Source: Paenibacillus sp. PastM-3
GTDB lineage: Bacteria > Bacillota > Bacilli > Paenibacillales > Paenibacillaceae
Assembly (NCBI RefSeq): GCF_029893965.1
Contig: NZ_JARXXP010000004.1
Location: forward strand, 124,001 to 188,000
DNA: 64,000 nucleotides
Direction of reading: 5' to 3'
The notes under the pieces are model-generated. The model made no database searches. It saw only the letters and a list, made by a program, of their open reading frames with translations, and was not told where the DNA came from. The stretch's first letter is position 1. Every line of letters begins with the position of its first letter. Shown piece after piece: positions 54,530 through 63,427 of this stretch. The position numbers and the translations under genes are program-made.

Positions 54530-54556
54530 GAGCCTGCACCGGGAGCGCGCTATAAT
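54528..54556 (+). promoter_or_regulatory. SigA-type promoter of the hsp20 operon
   Basis: TTGAGC (54528-54533), 17-bp spacer, TATAAT (54551-54556). The CtsR-like box 2 begins 14 bp after the -10, so a bound repressor would block transcription start. Confidence 0.8.
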
Positions 54557-54570
54557 AAAGCCATAAGAAA

Positions 54571-54613
54571 GATCAAATAAAGTCAAAGTCAAAAACAACA
54601 AACAAAAGTCAAA
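54571..54613 (+). promoter_or_regulatory. CtsR-like operator box 2 with extra half-sites
   Basis: GATCAAA-TAA-AGTCAAA (54571-54587) fits the CtsR consensus with one mismatch. Further AGTCAAA-type half-sites occur at 54587-54593 and 54607-54613. It covers the start region of the hsp20 transcript. Confidence 0.8.
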
Positions 54614-54629
54614 GAGAGGAGAATGAAAC

Positions 54630-55100
54630 ATGTTTGATTTGGTCCCTTTTGGAAAACGCAGAGATGATGTATTCGGTGCCCTCACAAAGTCTTTACATGA
54701 TGTCTTTAATGATGAGTTTTTTGCCCCGATGACCGGCGGCAGCGCTCTGTCTTTCCGGACAGATATCCGCGAAAGCGGGCAGGCCTATCTGATTGAGGCT
54801 GAACTGCCGGGCTTCAGCAAGGACGACATCGACATTGATTATTCGAGTCCTTATCTGACGATTAAGGCGGTGCGCAAGGAAGAAAGCAGCCGGGAAAATG
54901 AAGAACAGCAGGTTGTGCGCCGGGAACGCCGTTATGGTGAATATGTACGCCGCTTCTACGTGCAGGATATTAACGGGGATGACATCCGGGCTTCACTGAA
55001 GGACGGGCTGCTGAGACTTGAAGTGCCCAAGCGGCAAAAACCCGCCGGCAAGCGGATCGAAATTCAGGATGACGGAAACTCCGGGCAACAGCTTCAATAA
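54630..55100 (+). CDS. Hsp20/alpha-crystallin family small heat-shock protein
   Basis: A 156-residue holdase chaperone with an alpha-crystallin domain (about 42-135): Y-L-I-E-A-E-L-P-G-F-S-K-D-D-I-D-I, Y-L-T-I-K-A and the closing G-L-L-R-L-E-V-P-K. It binds unfolding proteins under heat or oxidative stress so that ClpB/DnaK can reactivate them. AGAGAGGAG precedes the ATG. It is first in the heat-shock gene group. Confidence 0.95.
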   Translation: MFDLVPFGKRRDDVFGALTKSLHDVFNDEFFAPMTGGSALSFRTDIRESGQAYLIEAELPGFSKDDIDIDYSSPYLTIKAVRKEESSRENEEQQVVRRERRYGEYVRRFYVQDINGDDIRASLKDGLLRLEVPKRQKPAGKRIEIQDDGNSGQQLQ

Positions 55101-55322
55101 GCTGTCCAAGTCTGCGCGGAGTGCTGAAGAAGTACGGGGTGCGGGACAGCGGTTTTATGCCGGATGTCCCCTCTTAGCTCCGCAGCATCAGCGGCTTCAC
55201 CGGGCTTTTTATATAGCAGTTCATACAAAGGCGCATTGTAGTGGGGATACCGGCTATAGTGCGTCTTTTCTGAATAAACTGAAAGAGATGGCATGCAGAG
55301 TCTTAGAAAGGAGAGGATCGCC

Positions 55323-56300
55323 TTGGCGGCCAAAAATTACTACGATGCGCTTGGCGTAAGCAGGCAGGCGGGCAAGCAGGAGATTAAAAAGGCTTACCAG
55401 AAGCTTGCGAAGCAGTGGCATCCCGATGTGAACAAGGCTCCGGAGGCGGAGGCCAGATTTAAGGAAGCCGCGGAAGCCTACGAGGTACTGGGCAATGAAG
55501 AGAAGCGGGCAGCTTATGATGAGGAGCTGCGCTTTGGGGCTGCCGGGTCCGGCTCCGCCGGCAGCTGGCGTGCCGGCGGTCCGTCATCGGGCTGGCAGTC
55601 CGGCTGGGAGTCTGTATTCGGGGCAGGCCGGGGCGGTGCTTATTCCGCTTCAGGCAGCGGGATAGACGAAGAGGATTTATTCGGGATGTTTTTTGGCAGC
55701 CGGGGTGCGGCGGACCGGGCGGGCTTTGACTTTTTCGGCGGTTTTGGCGGTGGGCAGGGAATGGCCCAGGCACAGCTGGAGATTAGTCTTGAGCAGGCCT
55801 ATAAGGGCGGCAATGTAACTGTGCAGGTAGGCGGCCGGGAGGTGACGGTCAGCATTCCGCCCCGCTCAGCCGAGGGAACTGTGATCCGTGTACCCGGCGG
55901 GTCCGGCCAGAGCGATGAGCTGCTGATCGTCCTGCAGCTTGCGCCACACTCTATCTACGAGACTCAAGAAGGGGATCTGCACGGCACGGTTGAAATTGCG
56001 CCATGGCAGGCTGTGCTTGGCGGAGAAGCCCAGGCGCCGCTGCCTGACGGCAGCAGTATCCGGCTGAAGATCCCGGCCGGAACGGCAGGCGGCCACACGC
56101 TGCGCATTCCAGGCAAGGGACTGAAGCGCCAGAACGGAACGAACGGCGATATCCTGTTCCGGATGGAGATTGTCATTCCGGCGGAAACAGGCGGGACGGA
56201 GAAGGCGCTCTACCGGAAGCTGGCTGATGCAAGCAGCTATCAGGCCGGAGTAAAGCGCGGCAGCAGCGGAAAACGGCGGCAGAATGCGGCTAGGGGCTGA
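55323..56300 (+). CDS. DnaJ-like co-chaperone (CbpA type)
   Basis: A 325-residue J-protein: J domain at about 3-70 (Y-D-A-L-G-V-S, H-P-D-V-N at the HPD loop), a Gly/Ser/aromatic-rich linker, and the DnaJ C-terminal peptide-binding domains (about 155-310). No cysteine-rich zinc domain, so it is CbpA-like, not classical DnaJ. TTG 55323 is supported by AAAGGAGAGG; an in-frame ATG at 55293 has no good site. It probably hands substrates to DnaK and ClpB. Confidence 0.93.
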   Translation: MAAKNYYDALGVSRQAGKQEIKKAYQKLAKQWHPDVNKAPEAEARFKEAAEAYEVLGNEEKRAAYDEELRFGAAGSGSAGSWRAGGPSSGWQSGWESVFGAGRGGAYSASGSGIDEEDLFGMFFGSRGAADRAGFDFFGGFGGGQGMAQAQLEISLEQAYKGGNVTVQVGGREVTVSIPPRSAEGTVIRVPGGSGQSDELLIVLQLAPHSIYETQEGDLHGTVEIAPWQAVLGGEAQAPLPDGSSIRLKIPAGTAGGHTLRIPGKGLKRQNGTNGDILFRMEIVIPAETGGTEKALYRKLADASSYQAGVKRGSSGKRRQNAARG

Positions 56301-56380
56301 CCGGCCGGGTAATGATTATAGAAGGAATAAGCATCGAAGGGTACAAGAAATCGTTCTCCCATGAAAGGTGATGAAGGCAT

Positions 56381-59023
56381 ATGGATTTCAACAAGTTAAC
56401 CCAAAAGCTGCAGGAAGCAGTCGCTGCAGCACAATCGCTGGCGGCGGCTGCCGGGCATCAGGAGATCGACAATCTCCATCTGCTGAAGGCGCTGCTCCAG
56501 CAGCAGGAGGGCCTGCTGCCAAGGCTGCTGCAGAAACTGAATGTTCCCGCAGCCGAACTGCTGCGCGGTACAGAAGAGCTGCTGCAGCGGAAGCCGAGCG
56601 TCAGCGGCTCGGGCGCAGGCACTATGCGGCGATATGCATCAGCCTCGCTGATCGAAGTGCTGGAGCAGGCCGAGAAGGAAGCAGCCGCGATGCATGACGA
56701 GTTCGTGGCCGTAGAGCATGCCGTGCTGGCGATGGTATCGGACACGGGCAGCGGTAACCGGGAGCTGCGCGGCTTATTCACCAGCCGCGGCATTACGCGC
56801 GACAAGCTGCTGGCTGTACTGGCGGAGATCCGCGGCCACCAGCGGGTGACCAGCCGGGAGCCGGAGGCCACCTATGAGGTGCTGGAGAAGTACGGTCGTG
56901 ATCTGGTCGCCGAGGTGCGGGCCGGCAAAATCGACCCCGTCATCGGACGCGACGGCGAGATCCGCCGGGTGATCCGCATCCTCTCCCGCAAGACGAAGAA
57001 CAACCCGGTGCTGATCGGGGAGCCGGGGGTCGGGAAGACGGCGATCGTCGAAGGTCTGGCCCACCGGATAGTCCGCCGGGATGTGCCGGAGGGACTGAAG
57101 GACAAGACGATTTTTTCGCTGGATATGAGCGCTCTGGTCGCCGGTGCGAAGTACCGGGGCGAGTTCGAGGAGCGGCTGCAGGCCGTGCTCAAGGAAATCC
57201 GCGAGAGCAACGGGCGGATTATCCTGTTCATCGACGAGCTGCATACCATCGTCGGCGCAGGCAAAACCGAAGGCGCGATGGATGCCGGCAATATGCTGAA
57301 GCCGATGCTGGCCCGCGGGGAGCTGCACTGTATCGGGGCAACTACACTGGATGAGTACCGCAAGTACATCGAGAAGGACCCGGCGCTGGAGCGCCGCTTT
57401 CAGCAGGTGCTGGTCAGTGAGCCGGACGTTGAGGACACCATCTCCATTCTGCGCGGGCTGAAGGAACGGTTCGAGGTGCATCACGGGGTCAAAATCCATG
57501 ACAGCGCCCTGGTCGCTGCGGGCGTGCTGTCGAATCGCTATATCACCGACCGCTTCCTGCCGGATAAGGCGATTGATCTGGTGGACGAAGCGTGCGCGAT
57601 GATCCGCACCGAGATTGACTCGATGCCGGGCGAGATGGATGAGGTTACCCGCCGCCTGATGCAGATGGAGATCGAAGAAGCGGCGCTCAAGAAGGAAACG
57701 GATGACGCCAGCGCACGCCGGCTGGAGAATCTGCAGCGGGAGCTGGCTGATCTGAAGGAGAAGCATCTCACCATGACCGCCCGCTGGGAGAAGGAGAAGT
57801 CGGCCATCCAGGGCATCCGTGACCTGAAGAAGAAGCTGGAGCAGGCCCGCAAGGAGCTGGTCGACGCCCAGGAGATCTACGACTTGAACAAGTCGGCCGA
57901 GCTCAGCTACGGTATCATCCCGGAGCTGGAGAAGCAGGTGAAGGCTGCGGAGGAAGCGGCGCAGCAGGATCAGGAGAGCCGGCTGCTGCGCGAAGCCGTG
58001 ACGGAGGAGGAGATCGCCGATATCGTGTCCCGCTGGACCGGCATCCCGGTCAGCAGGCTCGTAGAAGGCGAGCGGGATAAGCTGCTGCGGCTGGAGGAGA
58101 CGCTGCATGAGCGGGTTGTCGGCCAGGAGGAGGCCGTATCACTGGTGGCCGATGCTGTGCTGCGCGCCCGGGCCGGGATCAAGGACCCGAACCGTCCGAT
58201 CGGCTCGTTCCTGTTCCTCGGGCCGACCGGGGTCGGCAAGACCGAGCTGGCGAAGGCGCTGGCGGTCTCGCTGTTCGACCGGGAGGACGGCATGATCCGC
58301 ATCGACATGTCGGAGTACATGGAGAAGCACAGTGTCTCCCGTCTCGTCGGCGCGCCTCCGGGCTACATCGGCTATGAGGAAGGCGGCCAGCTCACCGAGG
58401 CGGTCCGCCGCCAGCCGTACACGGTTGTGCTGCTGGATGAGGTCGAGAAGGCCCATCCGGATGTGTTCAACATCCTGCTGCAGCTGCTTGATGACGGGCG
58501 GCTGACCGATTCGCAGGGCCGGGTCGTCGATTTCAAGAACACGATCGTCATCATGACCTCGAACATCGGCTCACCGCATCTGATCCAGGGAACGGATGAC
58601 AACGGTGATCTTACCCAGGCGGTCAAGGACCGTGTAATGAAGGAGCTGAGCGGCCATTTCCGTCCAGAATTCCTCAACCGGGTGGACGACATTGTCATGT
58701 TTAAACCGCTGACGATGGCGGAAATCGGCCAGATTGTCCTCAAGCTGGCAGGCAGCCTGCGCCTGCGCCTCGCCGAGCGCGGCATCGGGCTCACGCTTAC
58801 CGATGCCGCCGTGCGCTTCATCGCCAAGGAGGGCTTCGACCCGGTATACGGGGCCAGACCGCTGAAGCGGTTCATCCAGCGCAGCCTGGAGACACCGGTC
58901 GCGCGGGCGCTGATCGCCGGGCAGGCGGAGGAAGGCTCGGTGCTGGCCGTCGATGAGGCGGACGGCAAGCTGAGCGTTGCTATTCGCCAGCAAGAGCCTG
59001 CCGGCGCTGCGGGCAAGGCATGA
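56381..59023 (+). CDS. clpB: ATP-dependent disaggregase ClpB
   Basis: An 880-residue Hsp100 chaperone: N-domain (about 1-145), first AAA+ module with Walker A G-E-P-G-V-G-K-T (about 213-220), coiled-coil M domain (about 400-520), second AAA+ module with G-P-T-G-V-G-K-T-E starting at 614, and a C-terminal D2 small domain. The M domain marks it as ClpB, not ClpC; no ClpP-binding loop is needed. It dissolves protein aggregates with DnaK/DnaJ. It follows the DnaJ-like gene by 80 bp, so both may share the CtsR-controlled transcript. Confidence 0.97.
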   Translation: MDFNKLTQKLQEAVAAAQSLAAAAGHQEIDNLHLLKALLQQQEGLLPRLLQKLNVPAAELLRGTEELLQRKPSVSGSGAGTMRRYASASLIEVLEQAEKEAAAMHDEFVAVEHAVLAMVSDTGSGNRELRGLFTSRGITRDKLLAVLAEIRGHQRVTSREPEATYEVLEKYGRDLVAEVRAGKIDPVIGRDGEIRRVIRILSRKTKNNPVLIGEPGVGKTAIVEGLAHRIVRRDVPEGLKDKTIFSLDMSALVAGAKYRGEFEERLQAVLKEIRESNGRIILFIDELHTIVGAGKTEGAMDAGNMLKPMLARGELHCIGATTLDEYRKYIEKDPALERRFQQVLVSEPDVEDTISILRGLKERFEVHHGVKIHDSALVAAGVLSNRYITDRFLPDKAIDLVDEACAMIRTEIDSMPGEMDEVTRRLMQMEIEEAALKKETDDASARRLENLQRELADLKEKHLTMTARWEKEKSAIQGIRDLKKKLEQARKELVDAQEIYDLNKSAELSYGIIPELEKQVKAAEEAAQQDQESRLLREAVTEEEIADIVSRWTGIPVSRLVEGERDKLLRLEETLHERVVGQEEAVSLVADAVLRARAGIKDPNRPIGSFLFLGPTGVGKTELAKALAVSLFDREDGMIRIDMSEYMEKHSVSRLVGAPPGYIGYEEGGQLTEAVRRQPYTVVLLDEVEKAHPDVFNILLQLLDDGRLTDSQGRVVDFKNTIVIMTSNIGSPHLIQGTDDNGDLTQAVKDRVMKELSGHFRPEFLNRVDDIVMFKPLTMAEIGQIVLKLAGSLRLRLAERGIGLTLTDAAVRFIAKEGFDPVYGARPLKRFIQRSLETPVARALIAGQAEEGSVLAVDEADGKLSVAIRQQEPAGAAGKA

Positions 59024-59224
59024 GCGGGCTTATGGCCGGCTGCTGATCGTAGCCTGCGGCTGCCCGGCTGGAGAGCAGCCGCAGACTACAGGCCGGGAGC
59101 TGGAGGCGGCGGGTTCTTCTGTCTTCTATGGCAAGGAGATTCCTGCTTTCTATTTCAGTGAATAGTTGAACTCGCCGGGGAAGAGCCGGGGGGTAACGTA
59201 CATTCCGTTAGTCTCCCTGAGGAA

Positions 59225-59409
59225 TAGCTGCATTTTTTGCAACTATTTGGGCCGGAAATTATGCTTTTCACGATATAACTGCACTCCGTGCAGCTATTCC
59301 TGGAGTTTTCAGCCCAAAAAGCCCGTTGGCGGCCTTTTAATTGCACAAACTGTAATTAAAGGCCGCTGCGGGCTTATTTTGGTTGGGATAGTTGTAAAGA
59401 ATGCAGTTA
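59225..59409. repeat. Cluster B: four copies of the 21-bp near-palindrome
   Basis: Units at 59225-59245, 59276-59296, 59338-59358 and 59389-59409 have the same 21-bp form as cluster A at 37146-37330. Spacing of unit starts is again 51, 62 and 51 bp, identical to cluster A. The 444-bp region 59024-59467 between clpB and the glycosyltransferase holds this cluster, the hairpin at 59312-59380 and no gene. Confidence 0.88.
59312..59380. terminator. Long bidirectional hairpin terminator whose loop is a 21-bp unit
   Basis: Left arm 59320-59342 and right arm 59354-59374 pair over about 20 bp with a short mismatch. The loop is the middle of the third cluster B unit. T or A runs lie on both sides, so it ends both clpB and the convergent glycosyltransferase transcript. 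Confidence 0.82.
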
Positions 59410-59467
59410 AACTGCCGGGCAGGGTGATTAGCTGCCGAATTAAGCGGTACGTGGCTGGCCGGTATTG

Positions 59468-61342
59468 TCATTCCACCCAGGGAACCAGCTTGGGCTGCTG
59501 GTCGAGGATGGACTGATACTGCTCCTTCCAGCCGTATTGGCCGTCGGGGTCCAGCAGCATGTAGCGCAGGTACTTATCGAGCCGGTACTCCGGCTTGGAC
59601 CAGCCCAAATGCTTGAGCCGCAGGTTGCTGAGCTGATGGGGCAGCTCAAAAATATTCTCCGGCAGCCGGCCGCAATGCTGCGGCGTGTTGTTCCAGACAT
59701 AGGCGAACTCCTCCCGGTAGCGCAGCAGAAACGGCCGGTAGCTCTGGTGGGAGCGCCAATAATTGTCCTCGCGGTAATGGTTGTCGTCCCAGAAATCATA
59801 CAGCCGGAAGCAGAACAGGTCGCAGCTCTCCTCCTGCAGTAGAAGCTTGATGTCGCTGGCGAACCGGTCTTCAAATACCTCGTCGGCATCGAGGCTCAAG
59901 ATCCATTCGGGATTGGTTTTGACAACTTCCTCCCACTGCTGCAAGCGCATATCAGCTTCATTATTGAATTTGGAGACGTCATTACGCACCAGATGCAGCG
60001 GGATGCCGTGCAGCACTTCACGGCAAATGTCGGCCGTATTGTCGGTGCTGCCGTCATCAATAATGACGGCCTCGTCAATATATGTGCGGTGCTGCTGCAA
60101 AACCTGCCGCAGGAAGCGCTGGCTCTCGTTTTTGACAATCATCGTCAGCGTAAGCCTGGGCCGTCTGGCTGCCGGCGGGGCATCTCCGGCTGCCGCCGGT
60201 TCCGCCGTTCCGTCCGAGCCGTCCGCCGGGGGAGCCTTGCGCAGTTGCTCTTCAGCCTCTGCCGCAGACCATAACCCGTCAGCGGACGTGCCCCCCCGCT
60301 CTTGCGGCGGTTCCGCCGCAGCGCCGTTGCCTCCGCCCCCGTCAGCCGTGCCAACTCCGTCAACCGCCTTGTTTCCGCTCCCGTCAGCCGTGCCAACTCC
60401 GCCATCCGCCTTGCCCCCGCCTAACGTGTCAACGCTGTGGGCTGCACCAGCCCCGCTCCCCGCCGTGCCACGGCCAGCCCCGTCCGCCCCGCCGTCCTCC
60501 GCCCCGCTTCCTCCGCCCGCCGCCAGCTCCGTTGTCGTCTGCCGGATATAATCCGCGACCTTTTCCAGGTCGCTGTCGCGGTACAGATGCAGCGCCGGGT
60601 AGTGGGTATCCACATACAGCGGGATGCCGAGTGCAGCGGCGCGGATGCAGAAATGGCGGTCCTCGCCCCAGTACGAGATGTTGCGGATCATATCATAACT
60701 GACCCCGGAGCTGATCGCCAGGCGGCTGATCAGAGTGCAGGCGCCGAGGCCGCCGACCTCATAGATTCCCGGCAGCTGCAGCTTGGCCAAAAAGGCGTGA
60801 AACCGCCGGTTAATCTCCGTCTGGCTGGGCTTCTCCCCGGGCAGGATCTCCCACTGGTTGTATTCATCGTGCATCCAGACCTGCGGCTGCAGCATCGTTC
60901 CGGGCTGCCACTGGGTCCAAAAGACCTCCGAGATGATATCCTTTCCCGTCCCGATCAGATGCAGCAGGGTATCGGGGTGGAGGATCAGATCGGAATCGAT
61001 CAGGAACAGATGGTCATAGCCAAAGGCGTCGGCCCGGCGGATCATCAGATTTTTGAACCCGGCGACCTTCCAGACCAGATCGGAGTTCCAGTAATGGGTA
61101 GTGTCATTGCGGATATAGGCATCATGGAAGCCCGAGGACTGCAGAAAAACCTCACTGCCGGGCGGGGCGTACTGCTGCAGCAGCAGGCTGGAGGCGCTAT
61201 CCCCGTTGTCATCGATAAAATAAAAATCCAGCGCTATTCCGTCACGGCGGAGGCGCAGAAGGGAATTCAGGAACTGCTCCAGGACTTGCGGTTTCTGATG
61301 AATCGGGCTGCCGAGCAGCACACGGGTTTTCGTCTCACTCAT
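59468..61342 (-). CDS. Two-domain glycosyltransferase with glycine-rich linker
   Basis: A 624-residue protein. The N-terminal part (about 1-270) is a GT-A-like domain with I-D-D-N-G-D, D-S-D-L (about 113-116) and W-G-E-D-R-H-F-C, like Anp1/GT2-type transferases. The C-terminal part (about 391-624) is a second GT2 domain: M-I-V-K-N-E-S-Q-R-F, D-D-G-S-T-D-N-T and S-L-D-A-D-E-V-F. They are joined by about 115 residues rich in Gly, Ala, Asp and Ser with G-V-G-T-A-D-G repeats. No signal peptide or membrane helix. It could add two sugars in turn to a glycan or glycoprotein; the acceptor is unknown. Confidence 0.88.
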   Translation of the reverse strand: MSETKTRVLLGSPIHQKPQVLEQFLNSLLRLRRDGIALDFYFIDDNGDSASSLLLQQYAPPGSEVFLQSSGFHDAYIRNDTTHYWNSDLVWKVAGFKNLMIRRADAFGYDHLFLIDSDLILHPDTLLHLIGTGKDIISEVFWTQWQPGTMLQPQVWMHDEYNQWEILPGEKPSQTEINRRFHAFLAKLQLPGIYEVGGLGACTLISRLAISSGVSYDMIRNISYWGEDRHFCIRAAALGIPLYVDTHYPALHLYRDSDLEKVADYIRQTTTELAAGGGSGAEDGGADGAGRGTAGSGAGAAHSVDTLGGGKADGGVGTADGSGNKAVDGVGTADGGGGNGAAAEPPQERGGTSADGLWSAAEAEEQLRKAPPADGSDGTAEPAAAGDAPPAARRPRLTLTMIVKNESQRFLRQVLQQHRTYIDEAVIIDDGSTDNTADICREVLHGIPLHLVRNDVSKFNNEADMRLQQWEEVVKTNPEWILSLDADEVFEDRFASDIKLLLQEESCDLFCFRLYDFWDDNHYREDNYWRSHQSYRPFLLRYREEFAYVWNNTPQHCGRLPENIFELPHQLSNLRLKHLGWSKPEYRLDKYLRYMLLDPDGQYGWKEQYQSILDQQPKLVPWVE

Positions 61343-61564
61343 GGCCTGGCACTCCGTGCAGGGTTATCATAATTGTACATCCCCTCGTATATGCAAATAG
61401 ATGTTATGAAATATATGTATTCAATATATTGAGAGAAGCACTAGACTAATCCTGATTTTTTGCAGCCGTGAGAAAATTTATGGATTGGTGCTTTGGGAAA
61501 GGCCGTTGTACAATACCGCATAGGCAGACGAGAACCTTACATAGGGATGAGGGGAGTGGGGGAA

Positions 61565-61798
61565 ATGGAGCAGTCACCCCTGAAGGTGGAGCAGCTGATC
61601 AAGCTGCTGCTGGCGATGAATTCGTACGCCGAGGTGTACTGGCATGATGCAGACGGGCAGTACAGGGCGCTTTTGAATGAGGATATAGAGGAGATCTACG
61701 CACCGGAGAAGGCAGCCAAGACGATCGTTCAGTTCGGCAGCCCCCGCAAGCCCGGGTCATTTTGTAGCTTACGATTTCAAGGAATAAACAGGAGGTAA
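61565..61798 (+). CDS. Small protein of unknown function (77 residues)
   Basis: ATG 61565 follows GGGGG; a 24-codon upstream extension has no ribosome site. The protein is acidic and helical, with A-E-V-Y-W-H-D-A-D-G-Q-Y-R in the middle. No signal, membrane segment or known motif was recognised. Its stop overlaps the AGGAGG site of the next gene, so the two are likely cotranscribed. Confidence 0.65.
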   Translation: MEQSPLKVEQLIKLLLAMNSYAEVYWHDADGQYRALLNEDIEEIYAPEKAAKTIVQFGSPRKPGSFCSLRFQGINRR

Positions 61799-61802
61799 TG
61801 AA

Positions 61803-62243
61803 ATGACGGAATCAGCAGGTAAAGTCAAATTATCGCAATGGGATGCCTTGCTGCTTGAATCGCTGCGCGGACAGGGCTGGACGGATGAGCAGCTGCTTGG
61901 GATCACTTCCGCAGCAGAGCTGCCGGAGGATAGCAGCCCGTTTGAATTCGATTATAAGCAGCTGGCTGCCTTTGCGGCAGAGAAGCCTGAGGAGTACCGG
62001 CAGGCTGTAACGGAAGGGTACCAGATCAAGTACAACACGATCCGCGGTATCCGCAGCTGGATTCTGGTTGCGCTCGGCAAAGAGCCGAAGCTGGAGCTGG
62101 AAGAGGGCAAGGAAGCGGTTGAGGCTAAATTGACTGCCGACGAAAGAACCCGCGTGGAGCAGGTTCTGTCCTTCGGCTGGGCGATCCGTCCCGCTGCTCC
62201 GCAGACGGACGGCGTTTACCGGATTGAACCGGTCCAGCGGTAA
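61803..62243 (+). CDS. Unrecognised protein (146 residues) cotranscribed with the preceding small gene
   Basis: It starts 5 nt after the previous stop with AGGAGG in front. The sequence is soluble and mostly helical: L-R-G-Q-G-W-T-D-E-Q-L-L-G-I-T, then Y-Q-I-K-Y-N-T-I-R-G-I-R-S-W-I-L-V-A-L-G-K-E, and a C-terminal domain of about 40 residues. No family assigned. Good codon use and operon spacing make it a real gene. Confidence 0.75.
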   Translation: MTESAGKVKLSQWDALLLESLRGQGWTDEQLLGITSAAELPEDSSPFEFDYKQLAAFAAEKPEEYRQAVTEGYQIKYNTIRGIRSWILVALGKEPKLELEEGKEAVEAKLTADERTRVEQVLSFGWAIRPAAPQTDGVYRIEPVQR

Positions 62244-62264
62244 CAGCTTATTGAATGGAATAAC

Positions 62265-62291
62265 AGCCCTCCGGCATGATGCCGGGGGGCT
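62265..62291. terminator. Possible terminator between the small-gene pair and the SDR
   Basis: AGCCCTCCGGCA (62265-62276) pairs with TGCCGGGGGGCT (62280-62291) with one mismatch. The tail is only weakly T-rich. Confidence 0.45.
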
Positions 62292-62394
62292 ATCTATATT
62301 ACATTTGTGTTGCGGAAACAGGAAACAGGGATAAACACAGCCGGGTATGCATGAAATAAACTAAGGGAAAAGAGACGGGCGCTGCGCCTCAGAA

Positions 62395-63234
62395 CTACAT
62401 ATTCAGCTGAATCTTGCGGGTGCTGAGCACGCCGTCCAGTCCGGTAGGGTCCGCGCTTACTTTATGGGCTACAAAGGCTTCTGCCCGCTCCGAAGTGCGG
62501 ATACGCACCGGCTTGGTCTCCATATGCACCAGCTCCCACATCACTTCGGCTACTGACTCCGGCGTCTGCGGCTTCACATTGCGCTGCAGAAAGGCTGCGG
62601 TGTAGGCATCGATTACCGGCTTATATTCATCCTCCAGAATACCGCCGGTGCCGGCTACGTGCCCCATTACGGTTTTGGTGAATTCGGTAGCAATGGCTCC
62701 CGGCTCCAGCAGGGTTACATCAATGTTGAATTGCGGCTTGTAATAGGTAGCCAGGCTTTCGAGCAGCCCTTCCACCGCAAACTTGCTGGCACAGTAAATC
62801 TCGTTCATAGGCTGTCCGACAAGCCCGCCTACACTTGAAGTGGCGACAATATGCGCATATCCGCTCCTCTGCAGCAGCGGCAGTGCTGCCCGGATGGTGT
62901 GCATCACCCCGTAGACATTCGTGTCGAATACGCGGTGAATGTCTTCCACCGGCGCCTGGCCGAGGGCACGGAGATAGCCGAAGCCGGCATTGGCGAACAG
63001 CACGTCAAGTGAGCCCTGCTCATCCGAAATCAGGTCAATAACGCTCTGGATGCTGGCCGGATCGGTAACCTCAAGCTGCACGAAATGCAGATTATTTTCC
63101 TTACGGTACAGCTCCTGATCACGCGCCGGATTGCGTGTCCCGGCATAGACAGTCCAGCCCTCCCGGGCGAAGCGCAGAGCCGTAGCCAGGCCGATTCCGG
63201 TGGATGCACCAGTAATGCAGATGATTTTTCCCAT
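62395..63234 (-). CDS. SDR family oxidoreductase
   Basis: A 279-residue classical short-chain dehydrogenase. T-G-A-S-T-G-I-G binds NAD(P), N-A-G-F-G follows strand 4, and the catalytic set is Ser in T-S-S-V-G-G with Y-C-A-S-K. The closest general match is the sex/steroid-type 17-beta-HSD-like SDR group, which says little about the substrate. ATG 63234 has AGGAGG; 16 codons upstream are not supported. It is divergent from the AI-2E-family gene. Confidence 0.92.
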   Translation of the reverse strand: MGKIICITGASTGIGLATALRFAREGWTVYAGTRNPARDQELYRKENNLHFVQLEVTDPASIQSVIDLISDEQGSLDVLFANAGFGYLRALGQAPVEDIHRVFDTNVYGVMHTIRAALPLLQRSGYAHIVATSSVGGLVGQPMNEIYCASKFAVEGLLESLATYYKPQFNIDVTLLEPGAIATEFTKTVMGHVAGTGGILEDEYKPVIDAYTAAFLQRNVKPQTPESVAEVMWELVHMETKPVRIRTSERAEAFVAHKVSADPTGLDGVLSTRKIQLNM

Positions 63235-63427
63235 CGTTATTTTGCCTCCTGAAGATAAGGTGCGTAACCATTTTTTACACATTGCAGCATAAAGCAGGTG
63301 CAGCTTTCTTAAGTTTACATAAAGACTGTATTTTCGCGTGTTTTTGCGGACACCTTATGTTGTAGGATCGTTTTCATTACGGTAGACTATAAAGGAGTCT
63401 ATAGTTGTAAGCGAATGGAGAGGAACA

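Noticed and set aside
56774..58108. 444-codon minus-strand frame in clpB
   Set aside because: Antisense shadow of a highly conserved ClpB sequence.
59781..60551. Ser/Pro-rich plus-strand frame over the glycosyltransferase linker
   Set aside because: It is the complement of the Gly/Ala/Asp-rich linker; the composition is explained by the minus-strand gene.
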